NCBI GenBank assembly: GCA_039621445.1
Contig: CP154957.1
Coordinates: 10,534,409 to 10,598,408, forward strand
Length of the DNA: 64,000 nt
From: Euglena gracilis
Taxonomy: Eukaryota; Euglenida; Euglenophyceae; Euglenales
Direction: 5' to 3'
Part shown: positions 32,861 through 44,000 of the stretch, piece by piece
Position numbering within the stretch: position 1 is the stretch's first letter
Layout of the letters: each line of letters begins with the position of its first letter
The notes under the pieces: generated by a model
Databases searched by the model: none
What the model was told of the DNA's origin: nothing
The model's input: the letters and a program-made list of their open reading frames with translations, nothing else
Position numbers and translations under genes: made by a program

Positions 32861-34167
32861 CGACCCTCCGCCGGCCGAGCTGGGCCAGGCCGGGCCGGGC
32901 CGGGCTCTACGTCACACCCTGGTCTTTTTTTGGACACAATGGGTTGGGGGTATCCACAATCCTTCTCTCTGCCTTCTGGAGAACCCCCTCTGAGGGTTTC
33001 TGCTCCCGGCGTCCGAAGGGAATTTCTCATTTTTGCTGCTTCCAAAAGAAGCTCCTGCACTGCATTGAGCTTGAAGGAGTTTTATACTGGTGGAAGTAAC
33101 AGCACACACTGTGCCTAAAAAAAACCGAGCTTTATGGCTCAAAAAAGGGGACATTTAGGAGGGATCTATGCCTTTCTGCCATTTTGTTTTATGTTTACGG
33201 ATGGTTAATGGATTGTCCACTGATGACCCCTTGTCTGGTTCCCTGAGGAGTGCAGGGCAGTGTGTTCACTGCAAAGTGCCACGGACTGAAAGAGTAAATT
33301 TCACCCAAGTAGACCAGAGAATTTGGCAGGCGCTGCATATAAGTATGGGGGGTCTTGAGATCTTCGGGGAAGGGGAGCACTTGGCCACGCCTCAAATGGT
33401 CCATTCGTGCCGCAAGGATCAATGCAGGCGGCACGCCGATGCAGGAGCGCCACGTCACCCCGTGCCCCGCATCGTGTCTGCAGCAACCCCGCAGCGGGGT
33501 GCTGCGGGTTCGCCACGGCAGGCAGAGGAAGGGAGAGCTTTTGTTGAAGGCCGCAGGAGGTTTGGATTCTGTCGGATCAACCTGGATCCTGGAGGTCAAA
33601 ATCTGAACTGCTGTATTATTGTAACTGTCGCCCCCCCCCCCTTTTGCCGGGCAGTTTGTCCCCCCCCCCTGAAATGCCCACCCCCTGAACAGAGCTTGCT
33701 GTTTCACCTTTCCTCAAAAATAACACAGTGCATCGGTTTTTGGGTCAGACCCTCCCACCATGGGGGTGGGGGTCGACCCCCCCCCCACCCGTCGGGTTTT
33801 CTGGATTCCCATGCAGCCCTGATTGCAAAACTTTGTTCCACCTGCTCCAGGAAGGTCTGTGTGAAACATGCTAACCTCTGTTTATCATTCTGAAAAAAAA
33901 TGGAGAGTGCTCTGGCCTGCCATCATTTAAATTTTCAAATTGCGGAAATTCTTCAAAATGGACATTGGAAATACCCCCCCCCCCCCACAAGGCTTTCCTT
34001 TATTTCTGAAGTGCCGATTCTTCGGTCAAAGTTCCTTCGGCGCCAAAGGCACCACAGAAATTTTTTTCCGAGTCGGGTGCTGTTGTGGATGGGGGGGGGT
34101 CGCCCCCCCCCCCCCCGCCCTCCCGGGTGGCGTTCGGCCACGCCCACCAGGCCTTCCTGTGCAGCCC
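32861..34167. other. No confident exon
   Basis: A GC-rich stretch at 33,400-33,570 is open in several frames (one reads MQERHVTPCPASCLQQPRSG) but lacks a donor, so I leave it unassigned. C tracts at 33,633, 33,660, 33,778 and 33,977. A GGCGCCAAAGGCACC hairpin at 34,038. Confidence 0.35.
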
Positions 34168-34270
34168 TGGCTGCAATGTTCCAAGCTGCATGTACATTGG
34201 AGATTGCCCTGCAGCACGCCATTTGCCACTCCCTCTCGCCGCCATTCCTCTGGCATTTTCGTCGATGTCC
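34168..34270 (+). CDS. Weak candidate exon, hydrophobic
   Basis: After acceptor TTCCTGTGCAG one frame reads ALAAMFQAACTLEIALQHAI and then CHSLSPP. The LEI-x(2-4)-H-(I/L) spacing recalls the PTPLA/HACD (3-hydroxyacyl-CoA dehydratase) segment, but the catalytic Tyr/Glu region was not found nearby and codon bias is only fair. It could also be an upstream exon of the REEP-family gene 1.7 kb downstream. Treat as speculative. Confidence 0.22.
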
Positions 34271-34419
34271 GCTACTGTCACGCGCAGGAGAATTCTGAAG
34301 CCGGATGGGAGCTGGGGGTTCAGCCCGCCGGCACCTTTTTTTTTTGAGCCAGAAGCTTTGAGCCGGGCTGCAGACTCCTCCAAAGTGTGGGGTGAGGGCT
34401 GAACTCAAGTCAAGTCTCA

Positions 34420-34456
34420 TCCAGCTCAGCTCAGCTCAGCTCAGCTCAGCTCTGCT
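34420..34456. repeat. (CAGCT)n pentanucleotide repeat
   Basis: Six tandem CAGCT units with a final variant. Confidence 0.9.
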
Positions 34457-35836
34457 GAACCATAAGTTTTTGATGAAATTGTCAATTCGACAATGGAATA
34501 TTGCTGACAGATGATGATTTTGATTATTCTTTTCGAATTTTTCTCAAAATTTTGCCTGAAAATTCCATACCAGCTGGATTTGAGCATTTGTTTCGTTCTG
34601 AATTCCAGCCAGGTCCAACCAGCACTTTTTTCCAGCCTGCTGGACTCTTCCAGGGCGGCTTTGAGAAAGCCCCTGGCCACGATCCGACCTGATTTGTTTG
34701 AAGATGTACAACCCAGTGTAAGCTGAAATCTGTGTTTTTTTATGCATTCTGAGCGCCGCAATTGCGCCGCAGTGTTCTTTGCAAACGATTCCTCGAAGGA
34801 CGATGACACGTGTATGAACCAAGTGAACGCCATGTGCTATGTGATGTCTCACCACGGACTTTTCCAACGCTGTCATGCTTTGCCTTGCTGCTGAATCGAA
34901 CACATTTTGCACAAAAAAAGTGGCCTGAGAGGGAACTCCTCATCATTTCACTGCTGGCTATGAATTGGTGATGTGGTGCACAGGGCCTGCATCTCTGTCC
35001 TCCGGGATTTTTAGCACCAGCTTTGTGGTCGTTCAAGGAGGTATAGTGTAGGTTCTAGGCGATTGTGTGTGTTTTTTTTTGCATATTAATATGCATGTGG
35101 TTGTTAAACTGGTTCATCAGTGGCAAGAGTATCAATAATTTATCACAGATTTTGCATTTTTCAGTCTGGGCAAAAAATGACTGTAGACAAGAATGAATGG
35201 CCACCCAAAGTTTGCCATTTCTATTTTAACCACAATTTCTTTTTTGTCATACCTTCCGTCCTTTTCCAACGCCCCTTTGATTACCTGCCCTGGGGGATTA
35301 AATTTCAATCCTAATTTCTGTACCCTCCCGTCACAATTGGCTGATTTTTGCAAAAAAAAAAATGGTCTAAAAATTTGGCTGGCTTTTGAGCCCTGCTGGG
35401 TGTCTCCATGTCGGAATAAGGCTGTTGTTTAGGTTTTTGGTCTTGTCTAGGGATATCATTCGGGGGGTTTAGTACCCCTGGGGGGGGGGGCGATACTGCA
35501 GCCAGTCCGAAATCGGCCAGCGGACCCTTCCTTGGGGGGGGTCTACTAGCAACCCCAGCTGGTGGAATTCTGGTTTTCAGCGGCCAGCGGCAAAACCAAA
35601 CCCCCTGGGGAGAAATTTATGTTCGGGGGGTGCTTTATACTTGGGAGGTTTGTGGGGATTTGAATTCGGACAAGATTTTGTCAAAAGAAGGGCTTGCCAG
35701 CACTTGTAAAAACCTACACAGCTGCAACGCTTCCGAATGCATTAGATTCCTTTTCGGGAACACACATCTGGGTGCAGCAAGTTTTTCCCAGCAGGTGACT
35801 GGGGGATCCACCCTGTCGCCCCCCCCCCCCCCACAG
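34457..35836. other. No gene seen; CTGCAG/CTAGC repeat at 35,465-35,560
   Basis: AT-rich DNA, then GTACCCC with a G tract, ACTGCAGCCAGTCC and GTCTACTAGCAACC, matching the blocks at 14.4 and 60.1 kb. Confidence 0.45.
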
Positions 35837-37502
35837 CCGTGTCCCCATCCATCATGTTGACGGCTACCGCGGCGTATGGGCTCGGCCGGCGTCTGCTGCT
35901 GCTGGCGGCCGCGTACCGCACGTCCCAGGCCGTGGACCTCCCCAAGCCGGCCGAGGAGCCCCGCCACTGGCTGATGTTTTGGCCGAGGCGGCTCTCCGAA
36001 GTTGTGGCCTTCCCGGTGCCTGTGCCGATGGTATGTTTTGTCTTTAAACGGGTTATTTGTTGGTTGTTTGGCCCTCCAAGCTCCCAAATCTGGGTCTTGG
36101 TCGTGGGTGAAATGGGGGGGGATGGGTCCTCTTATCATACCCCTTACACTCAATAATTTTTTTGAAGTCCTCCGCTCGTCATCATCCCATCGTTTGAATG
36201 GTTTGATAGCTTGGGGAAGGGAACAAACAGGCCAGGACCTACATCCCCCAAGCTCCCATCCTTCCAACAGTTCCCATTGGCTTTGAAAATAAAACGGTGG
36301 CAGGGTTCTATTTTGAGAGGAGCTTATCAAAAAGGATGAGAATCAATTTTGTGGGTTTAAATTTTTTTCGCAAATCTCAAATTCTGAAGAGTGCGTGATT
36401 TTCCCCAAGCAATAAGCAAAGTGCGAAGAGGATCTTTTTGGGACCATCCGGGGGTGACGGTGCGGGAGCGGCCAGCTTTCCTATTTGAGGTGTTGTTGGT
36501 TGCCCCCCCCCCCCCAAATCTATTGAGAGGAGGTAAGGTGGGGCCTGAACTTCTGCATTGGTCCCCAAAATGAGCTCTTTTCTTGACAGCCTCCATATGT
36601 TCCATATGTTGGCGTGCGTGAGATTGAATGGAGGGCACCTAGCTGCGGTGAGCGATGCGTGTGCCATGTTGCCCGGGGTATTTCCCTGGCCCTCCCCGGG
36701 TGAACGTCCATCGCCGCCCCACGAGAGGAGTGGGACCCGCCAGCAATATCGCCAAGACGGAAAGCCGCCTCCCCGGGATGCTGTACGGTGCGCTGCAGTT
36801 CGTTGAGCTCGCGGTGGACCTGCTGTTGGGGAGGTGGCTGCCCTTCTACCTTGCCCTGAAGCTTGCGGGCTATGCCTACCTGGCCTCGCCGGGAGGAGCA
36901 GAGAACAACGGTGGGTCATTTGTGTGAGATAGTTGTCTTTCTGGTTTGCTTCACTGGAAACGTCATTTTTCAATTTGTATTTCAATTTTGATTGTTGGGT
37001 CTGTTTTACAAAGAGGGATCTCCCTCATAGCAAAATGGTGAAAAACTAGTTTATTGCGGACAAAATGTTGTCGTGAATATACATTTTGGGGTCAAAATCA
37101 TGCTGAAAACATATGTAGCAGGAACGGAAGAGGATTGTGTCGTTTATTTGTGCCGCGTCGGTTCAGCTGGGCCACCGAAAGGCAGGGGGGGGGATTGCAA
37201 CTTGCATAATTTGCATTTTTTTGCATTTTTTTTTGCATTTTTTTGCATTTTTTTGCATTTTTTTTTGCATTTTTTTGCATTTTTTTTGCATTTTTTTGAC
37301 TGGCATAATTTGAAGGGCCAAGTTGCATCCCCCCCTGCGAAAGGTTGCCTTCAATACAGTCACTCAACTCATTCACGCCGGAGCACAGAGCCGCTTCCAC
37401 TCGATGATCAGCCACCCACCGCTGAACCCAAAGTTGTATGCGGCACTTGGGAGACCAGCATTTCAGAAGGCGGATTGCACTCTCAAAGAAGCGCACCAGC
37501 GG
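35837..37502 (+). CDS. REEP/DP1/TB2/HVA22-family gene (three exons)
   Basis: Predicted to shape or organise tubular endoplasmic reticulum membrane. Exons are 35,837-36,030, 36,799-36,910 and 37,360-37,502; joins are GT-AG and phase-consistent (0, then 1). Exon 1 has YGLGRRLLLLAAAYRTSQAV, like the first hairpin (LVVLVFGxLYPAYxSxKAV), then EEPRHWLMFW, like (D/E)xxxWLxYW, and SEVVAF. Exon 2 has DLLLGRWLPFYLALKLAGYA and ASPGGAE, matching the family's W-(F/L)-P-(F/L)-Y-x-x-K and P-x-x-GA. Exon 3 begins VTQLIHAGAQSRFHSMISH, at the place of the amphipathic helix. The stretch between WLMFW and WLPFY is about 5-10 residues longer than usual; a shorter donor at 36,016 reduces this. The first and last exons of the gene were not identified: exon 1 starts within a codon. 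Third positions are nearly all G/C. Confidence 0.75.
37182..37338. mobile_element. TTTTTTGCA inverted-repeat element inside REEP intron 2
   Basis: Left end GCAGGGGGGGGGATTGCAAC, CTTGCATAATTTGCA; right end TGGCATAATTTGAAG, CAAGTTGCATCCCCCCC, TGC. The middle is eight TTTTTTTGCA units. The right end lies only about 20 bases before the AG of the next exon, so the element makes up most of the acceptor region. Confidence 0.7.
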
Positions 37503-40080
37503 GTATGGCCCTGCGTCCACCCATCCGCACAAAACCACTCAACTTTCTGTATATCAGTAACATGGTTCACGGACATACAGACACACTCACGCGTGGGCAC
37601 GCACGCTATCCTGTCAAGAAAGTTGCCTGTTGGCTGTTGGTTGCTGGACCGATACTTGCCAACCTGTCTTTTCAGGGAGTTGGTCCCCCCTCTGTGCTCC
37701 CAACTTGGCCGAAGCCACCTTCCAGGGGCCCCTGGTTGCTTTGAACAGCCTGGCCCACCCCTGTGGCCAGAAGGGAAAGGGGGGTAGCGAGGGGAAGACA
37801 GAGGAACTCCCATGAATACCAGCAGCAGAAAATGCGACTCCGCTGCCTCTGTAGGGGGGCGTTTTGTGCGAGCGCCCGTGGAATATGGCAAGAGGCTTCG
37901 AGTTCGCCGGCCTAGTAAGAGCCCTCCCCCAGCAACCCAACCCCAGAGGAACAGCCAGCAGAAAGGGACCCACCCATGAGGCAGCGGACCGCCCAAAAAC
38001 AAAAAACCAACCCCAGACAGGGCATGGAGCGCGGGTACAGTATGCAATGGAATTACAACACACTGCCCACCTGCCACCCGCCCAGGGCCGAGATTTGGTG
38101 ACCCGCCAACTAACGCCGCGGGACCATGAGGCCACATTGGAATTTTCAAGCCACGGCACTGTGCCCGCGCCATGCATCCCCCACACAAGAGCACAAGAGC
38201 AGCACTGGGGCGCAAGGGTGTAGTCCCACCCACGGGAACCACACCAACCATCCAAGGTGAGTGTATGTTTCTCCTATTCCTGTCAAAATTTGCTGGTTTT
38301 CTGATAGCCGTATGTTTCTCACACCTCAGGCACAAATCCGGCCAGCGCATTGGGATATGTGTGCCTGTGATCATCATGGGAACCACCAATTGGTTTCCAG
38401 TCTGAGGGGCTAAGTGGGAGGGAAGATGACAACACATTTAGATGGCACATGGCACACCCACGTTTGTGTTCAATTCCATGCTGTTGACACAGGGATTGCA
38501 GAACGAACACTACCGCGCTTTGTCAAGCAGAGTTGAAAGTGCACTGTACAGTAAGACGGCGTGACGGCAATTCAAACCATTCAGAGGGCATTATGCAAAC
38601 GTTTTGTTCTGTGCTTTGGAATGTTATGAGCGAATGACAAACCAACTGAGCGTTGGTGCAAAATCAGGAATGCCTCCGAATGCAGGTTCTTTGACATTAT
38701 TGGATCCGTTTGCAAAAGGATCATGCCCATATCAGAAAGTATTATCAGTAATATTTCCTTTTTGTGTGTGTGGTGTTAGCGGAGCTTTCCCGCAAAATGG
38801 CTAGCTTGGCACGTCAAGATTGCATGTGGCATCAATGTGATCGGTGTAGCTGGGAATTTCGATGTCAGATGAAAATGGTTTTGTCCACCCTGCTGGACAA
38901 CACAACTTTCATGGTCCAACACAAACAAACAAACAAACAAACAGAGAACATAAAAAGCGAGCATAAAAATGCATCAGGCGACGTGGACAGACAGAAAATT
39001 TTTTCAATCTTCAGTTCAAACTCATTTTTTTCAAATGGATATTTCTCCACATTGTAGATGGAGGGCAGATTATACATGGAGGGCAACATAACTGATTTCG
39101 CCAATAGCAACTCGAGGTCTGCAGTCAAATAGTCTTACTCTTGAGAAGTATGGAGGCAATCCTGAAACCTGCAGCTGTCTTGCGTTGCGAGCAGGCCCAG
39201 CCACCGCTCTCTTATTCTTCCCCTGGTTGATTGGGAGATCACCACCGAATTATTGAACCAGGGGTTGTGCGCACGAGTTGTGCTGTTGCGCGAATTGTGA
39301 GGGCTGTGTGGGTTGATTGTGATTGTGATTGTTGTGTTGTATTGCGTCATGTTGTTTGTGTTTGTGGCAACAGAGCAACGCAGAACAACGCAACACAGCG
39401 CAACACACGTGATGTGTTTTGTTGTTGCGGGTTGGGTTTGTTGTGCTTCGTTCCATTGTGCTGTGCTGTGCTGCATTGCATTGCATTGTGTTGTTGTTGT
39501 TGTTGTGTTGTGTTGTGTTGTGTTGTGTTGTGTTGTGTTGTGTTGTGATCTGCCGGCAGCATTGGCGATGAACTACTTTTGAGCAAAATGACGTCCTTGG
39601 GTTGAAAGAGCAATGCTTTCCTGTGTCCCATCAGCGCAGTCATTGCACCAACCGGCTACTTTGCTTTGGATCTAATTCATGGCAGAAGTCGAAGCAGTGT
39701 GCTGTGCCCCTGCCCTCCAAAGGAACAGGGTGGAGATAAGAGGGCAGTTCAACTCGCCAAAATATCAAAATACCTCCAAATTGTGGCAATGCCAGAAAGT
39801 TGTGCGGGGATTAATGCTCATGATGCTTTTGATTACTGCTGTTCAGATCCTGCGTTTCAGGATATTCATTTGCCCATTGGTGACCGTTGGTGCCCATTGG
39901 CTAGACAAAAAATTTAAGGGTTTTCGGCCAGTTTTTGGCGGTTTGGTGGGTTTGTTGACCCCCCCCCCCCAAGAGGCGGTCGTGCATGGGTGGGTTTTCA
40001 GAATAGGAATAGGTGGTATTGGGCCCCCAGGGCGGTCCCCAAGGAAGGGGATTTTTTCCATTAAGGACTGCCCTGGAGGA
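37503..40080. other. Downstream of REEP exons; no confident exon
   Basis: A + frame at 37,864-38,223 (MARGFEFAGLVRALPQQPNP onward) and a long - frame at 37,463-38,437 are open, but neither has the window's codon bias or a domain. Contains an ACAA run at 38,921-38,942 and the TTGTG repeat listed separately. Where the REEP-like gene ends is unknown. Confidence 0.35.
39260..39548. repeat. TTGTG/TGTTG pentanucleotide-rich tract
   Basis: Interrupted TTGTG, TGATTG and GCAACAC words become a clean (TGTTG)n run at 39,488-39,546. Confidence 0.85.
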
Positions 40081-40500
40081 CAGGGGGGAAACGCAAATGC
40101 GTGTTTTTTTTTTGCGTTTTTTTTGCAGTTTTCTATTTTTGCCAAAATTTGCGGTTTTTGCGCTTTTTTTTTGCGCTTTTTTGCGTTTTTTTTCTTGACG
40201 ATTTTGGAATTTTCGCTGATTATTTTTGATTGTGAAAGCTTCCATGTATTTGGCCCCGATTTCCCCGCCACCAAAATTTTTGTCAATTTTTCTAATACAT
40301 TTTTTCACATCTTTTGGTCATCAAAATGCTTATTTTTATGCAAAATGGAAAATTTTCCCTGGTGGAGCTGAAAATTTTTCTGAGTCCTTTCCAGTACAAA
40401 AGAGTGCATCCCGGTGGAGCTCCTATATGATTTTATAACGTAATTGGCATTATTTTGCATCTCATTTTTTGAAGGTCCATGTTGCATCCCCCCTCCTGTT
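40030..40500. mobile_element. TTTTGCG/TTTTGCA element
   Basis: Left side GACTGCCCTGGAGGACAGG, GGGGAAACGCAAATGCG, then TTTTTTGCG units to 40,198; right side TTGCATCCCCCCTCCTGTTG and GAACTGCCCTCC at 40,482-40,515, an imperfect inverted pair. Same design as 37,182-37,338. Confidence 0.5.
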
Positions 40501-40736
40501 GAGAACTGCCCTCCTTAGACCTAAATGCCAGCCAACGGCCAGTCCGGGGGGGGGGGTCGAATGGGGTCAAAAATGAAAAAGGGTCGAGAAACGCCTTTCT
40601 TTGATGGACGAAGGTCGAAGAATGTCAGAAACCATTGTTCCCCAATGGGGACCCATTTGTCGTCCATTTTCCCTGTAGATTATTCATTCAATGTGCCGGG
40701 ACGATATTTTCTTTTTTTTCCTTAATATTGCCCAGG

Positions 40737-40948
40737 GAGAAGTGCCAGTGCCCGGGGTGGTGGGGCCGCATCGCCGTCGCGGGCGTTTCATTAGTTCTGG
40801 TGGATCCGGACGGAGCAGGGTCTGGCCTCGATTGCCCCATCGGTCCCCCCACTTCTTTGCAGCCAGTGCACATGGCCCCCCACTGCGGTGATGGGCCCAC
40901 CGTCCACCCGGGCGATGGGACTTAGGGCCGCCGGCCGGGCCCCCCACG
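40737..40948 (+). other. GC-rich region before the EF-hand/WD40 gene
   Basis: After TTGCCCAG, frames read WWGRIAVAGVSLVLVDPDGA or end early at TAG. A TTCTTTGCAG acceptor-like site lies at 40,854-40,863. It could be an upstream exon, 5' untranslated DNA or promoter. I cannot decide. Confidence 0.3.
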
Positions 40949-41044
40949 ATGAACGCGGAACTCCTGTTCCGCAGGCCGGCGGAGGTCCCCCTCGACCACC
41001 GCAAGCTCCAGGCCCAGTCGTTCGCGGTGCGCAGAGGGTCGCCT
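40949..41044 (+). CDS. Probable first coding exon, EF-hand/WD40 gene
   Basis: The first ATG opens [20 protein letters not shown] and then [10 protein letters not shown] with G/C third positions throughout. Donor sites are GG|GTCGCC (41,038) or, in the form favoured here, CCT|GTGGGT (41,045). No domain. The start is chosen because the frame upstream lacks bias. Confidence 0.55.
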
Positions 41045-44000
41045 GTGGGTGGGCCACACAATCACTTTGCAACGGCCCGATGTGTCTAGCTTTTTGCAGA
41101 GTGACTGAATGTTATTTTTCCATTTACCATTTTTTTTTTTTGCCATTTACCCTTTTTTCCCACCATTTTTTTTTGCCATTTTTTCCCCCCCCCCCCCCCC
41201 CCCCCGGGGAATTCGGAACCAACGAAGCGACCCGGCGCCGAGGCTGACTGGAAGTGACCCCCGGGGGGTCGGCAAATAGTTGTGCATGCTGGATCCGCGC
41301 ACGCCCCTTCATTTGGGTGCAATATGGCTCACAGTAGCCAACGGCAGAACAACCTTGATAGTTTCTGCCGTGATCAAAGGAAAGCGCCAAAAAGAAATAG
41401 AAAATCACGAGCGTCCTGTCCAATGTTGAAAATTTTGCAACACCCACTACACAATTATCCCTCCCTCCCCAAATAAACTGCCCCCCCCCCCCCAAACGCA
41501 CAGGTCATAGTTTTGAGCTGCCATGGCACAAATTAACTTTATGTTGCCATCTTTTGGCACCAACTCCAATTGTTGTTTTCTGTTTGGGTTAACAAGTACT
41601 GGGAAACAGTTCCACCACAGGACACTAGCCATCGTGTTGTAGCTGGGCAGTTTATATCCAGCAATTCATCTGTCCATCCATCCATCCCTCCATCCCTCCC
41701 TCCCTCCCTCCATCCATCCCTCCATCCATCCACCCATGCATCCATCCATCCATGCACGGGGTTTCTTACCTCTCCAGGGGGAGCAGCCAACCAGCACCTT
41801 TTTTTCAGCCAGCATTTCCAAGTGGGGCTGTGTATCCCCCCGGGGGGGGGAGTCTGGTAAAAAACAAAGTTGGGCCAGCCCGGCAGCTGGACCCCCTGGG
41901 AAGAAACTCCCTGCATGCATTGACCCCTGCATCATTGCCCATAACCATTCACCCATTGACCTCCGGCATTTCCACAATTGCATCATTTGTTCCATGCATA
42001 CATGAGGCGAAAGCCCCGAAGTCTTCTGCGTGGTCGCCTGCGCATTTGCACCGCGGTGGGTGGGGGGCTGGCCGCCTGTGTTGTCTCTGGGCGACTCGCT
42101 GCCGGAGGAAGTGTTCCAGCGCATTGGGCCCAGGCCAGATGTTTTTTTTTAAAAGATGTTGGCGACCTAGGGAGAGGGGTTGGGACAGGGTTTGATATAA
42201 AAGGGCGTACATGGTTTAGGTGGGGGGGTGTCCCCCCCGGCCCCCCCCCTCCTGGCCCGGGGGGGTCCGGACCACCCCCCCCCACCTGCCAGGGGGGTCC
42301 GGACCGACCCTGGGGGGGGGGTATCCGGGACCCCCCCAAAAGGGTCAATTTTTTCCTCCGGCGCTTTGCGCCGAATTTTTTTTTTTGCATTTTTGGCACA
42401 TTTTTGCCCAAAAAGTGCCCAAAATGGCACTTTTGGTCGTTTTGGGGGATCAAAAATTTTCGGTCACCCAGACTGCACCATTGTTTAGGTGGGGTGGGCC
42501 CCCCCCCCCACCCCCCCCCCTCCTGGCCCGGGGGGGTCCGGACCACCCCCCCCCCACCTGTCCTTATATCGAACCCTGGGTTGGGATATGGCTGAGTGAT
42601 TATTTTTTCTCGACAGTGCCTAAAAGATTGGGATATTGGAACCCAAAATGCCCCCCCCCCAAAGTGGTCCTCCCCAGGGAATTTCGAATTGCAGACCCCC
42701 CCCCCCCGGGGACCGAGTAGAACTAAAGTTACTGAGCCCAAGAAAGCCGGGGCGGACAGAATTTCTGCCACACAGCACTAAACTTTTTTTTGAAAAAGGG
42801 ACCAAAAATGGTGATTTTTGCGGAGTTTTGGATATTTACCTCCAACTGTGTGCCCTGAAGTTCCATTCGAGGACCAGCCGGGCCCAGCTGGCAGCCAGCC
42901 TCACCCACGCCCCCTGAACCCCCCACCCCTCGGAGGGGGTCAGCCAGCCAGCACTGCCTTTTCCAGCTGCCACCTGTTTCCAGCCAGCCGGCCAGACCTC
43001 CCGGGGGTCCTTCAGCAGTTCCCCGGTCCTCACCAAGCCCCCCACCCCAGGGTGGTCGGGTGGCACCAAACCACCCCTCCAGGTCCTAAGAAAAAACCTC
43101 TGGCCCCGGCTGAGTGAGGTGGAGGCGCACTTCGCGGGCTTCGAGGACGGCATGCCGGGCGACGCGTTCGTGGCCTTGCTGCGGGCCTTCCTGTCGGGGC
43201 CAGGGCCGCCCGGCCCTGGCCCGCCACGCGTCCGCCTTCCGGCAGCCACCGGGGGTGGACGGCGCAACGCACAACCCGGTGCCGAAGGCGGCCCCCACGG
43301 CCCGAAAGTGGCCATTTGCCTGCCGTGCCAAGGCACCCCCCCCCTTCCCCCGAGTTGGTCAAACAGACGCCCGACAGCCGCACCAGCGAAGCAGCCTCAT
43401 GGGGCTCATGGAGCCGTCTTGCGGCGCTGACCTGCTCCGCACTGACCCCCCGTCCAGTGGCCCAGGCTGCCCTGCCGCCAGCAAGAGGGCGACTTCGTTG
43501 TGTCGCGGACCGCGACCGAGGCGTCGCTCGAGAGCCGCCGCGACATGCAGCCAGCCGAAGGCTTCCTCTTCCCACCACAGCCTCCCGTCCCCCACGGTTT
43601 TCTTTTTGCTTTCTTTTTCTTTTCCCCGTTTTTTACGTTTTTTTTTGGCACTTGTTCTGACCCCCCAACCCGATCCCGCACCGGAGTCTGAACCTCTTCC
43701 CTCCTGAAGCAACGTCAAGCAGCCCCCGCCTGCCTCCACGACACACTGTTCCACTCCGTGCAGAAGGCACGGGCGAAGCCGTGGCAAGTCGAGAAGGTGC
43801 GGGCGAAGGTCTTGGCGGCCGATGCTTTGGCCGGTGGAAGCCAACCTGCTCCCGACCCCAAAAAGGGCGGTCTTCGAGGTGGTGAAAATGCAAAACGAAA
43901 TGATGATAAATAATAAGCAATACTAAATGATAATACCAACAATAAACAATAATAGCAAGATGCACGTATGGCCAACTGTCTCCTGAGATGCGGAATGGAT

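Noticed and set aside
35837-36030. HACD/PTPLA dehydratase for this exon
   Set aside because: The residue pattern and the following WLPFYLALK exon fit the REEP/HVA22 family better, and the dehydratase catalytic Tyr/Glu region is missing.
37463-38437. 324-residue - strand open frame
   Set aside because: No domain, no codon bias, and it overlaps the antisense of a well-supported REEP exon at its end.
43030-43844. Long Arg/Pro-rich frames on the - strand
   Set aside because: Antisense shadows of a GC-rich EF-hand exon and its flank.
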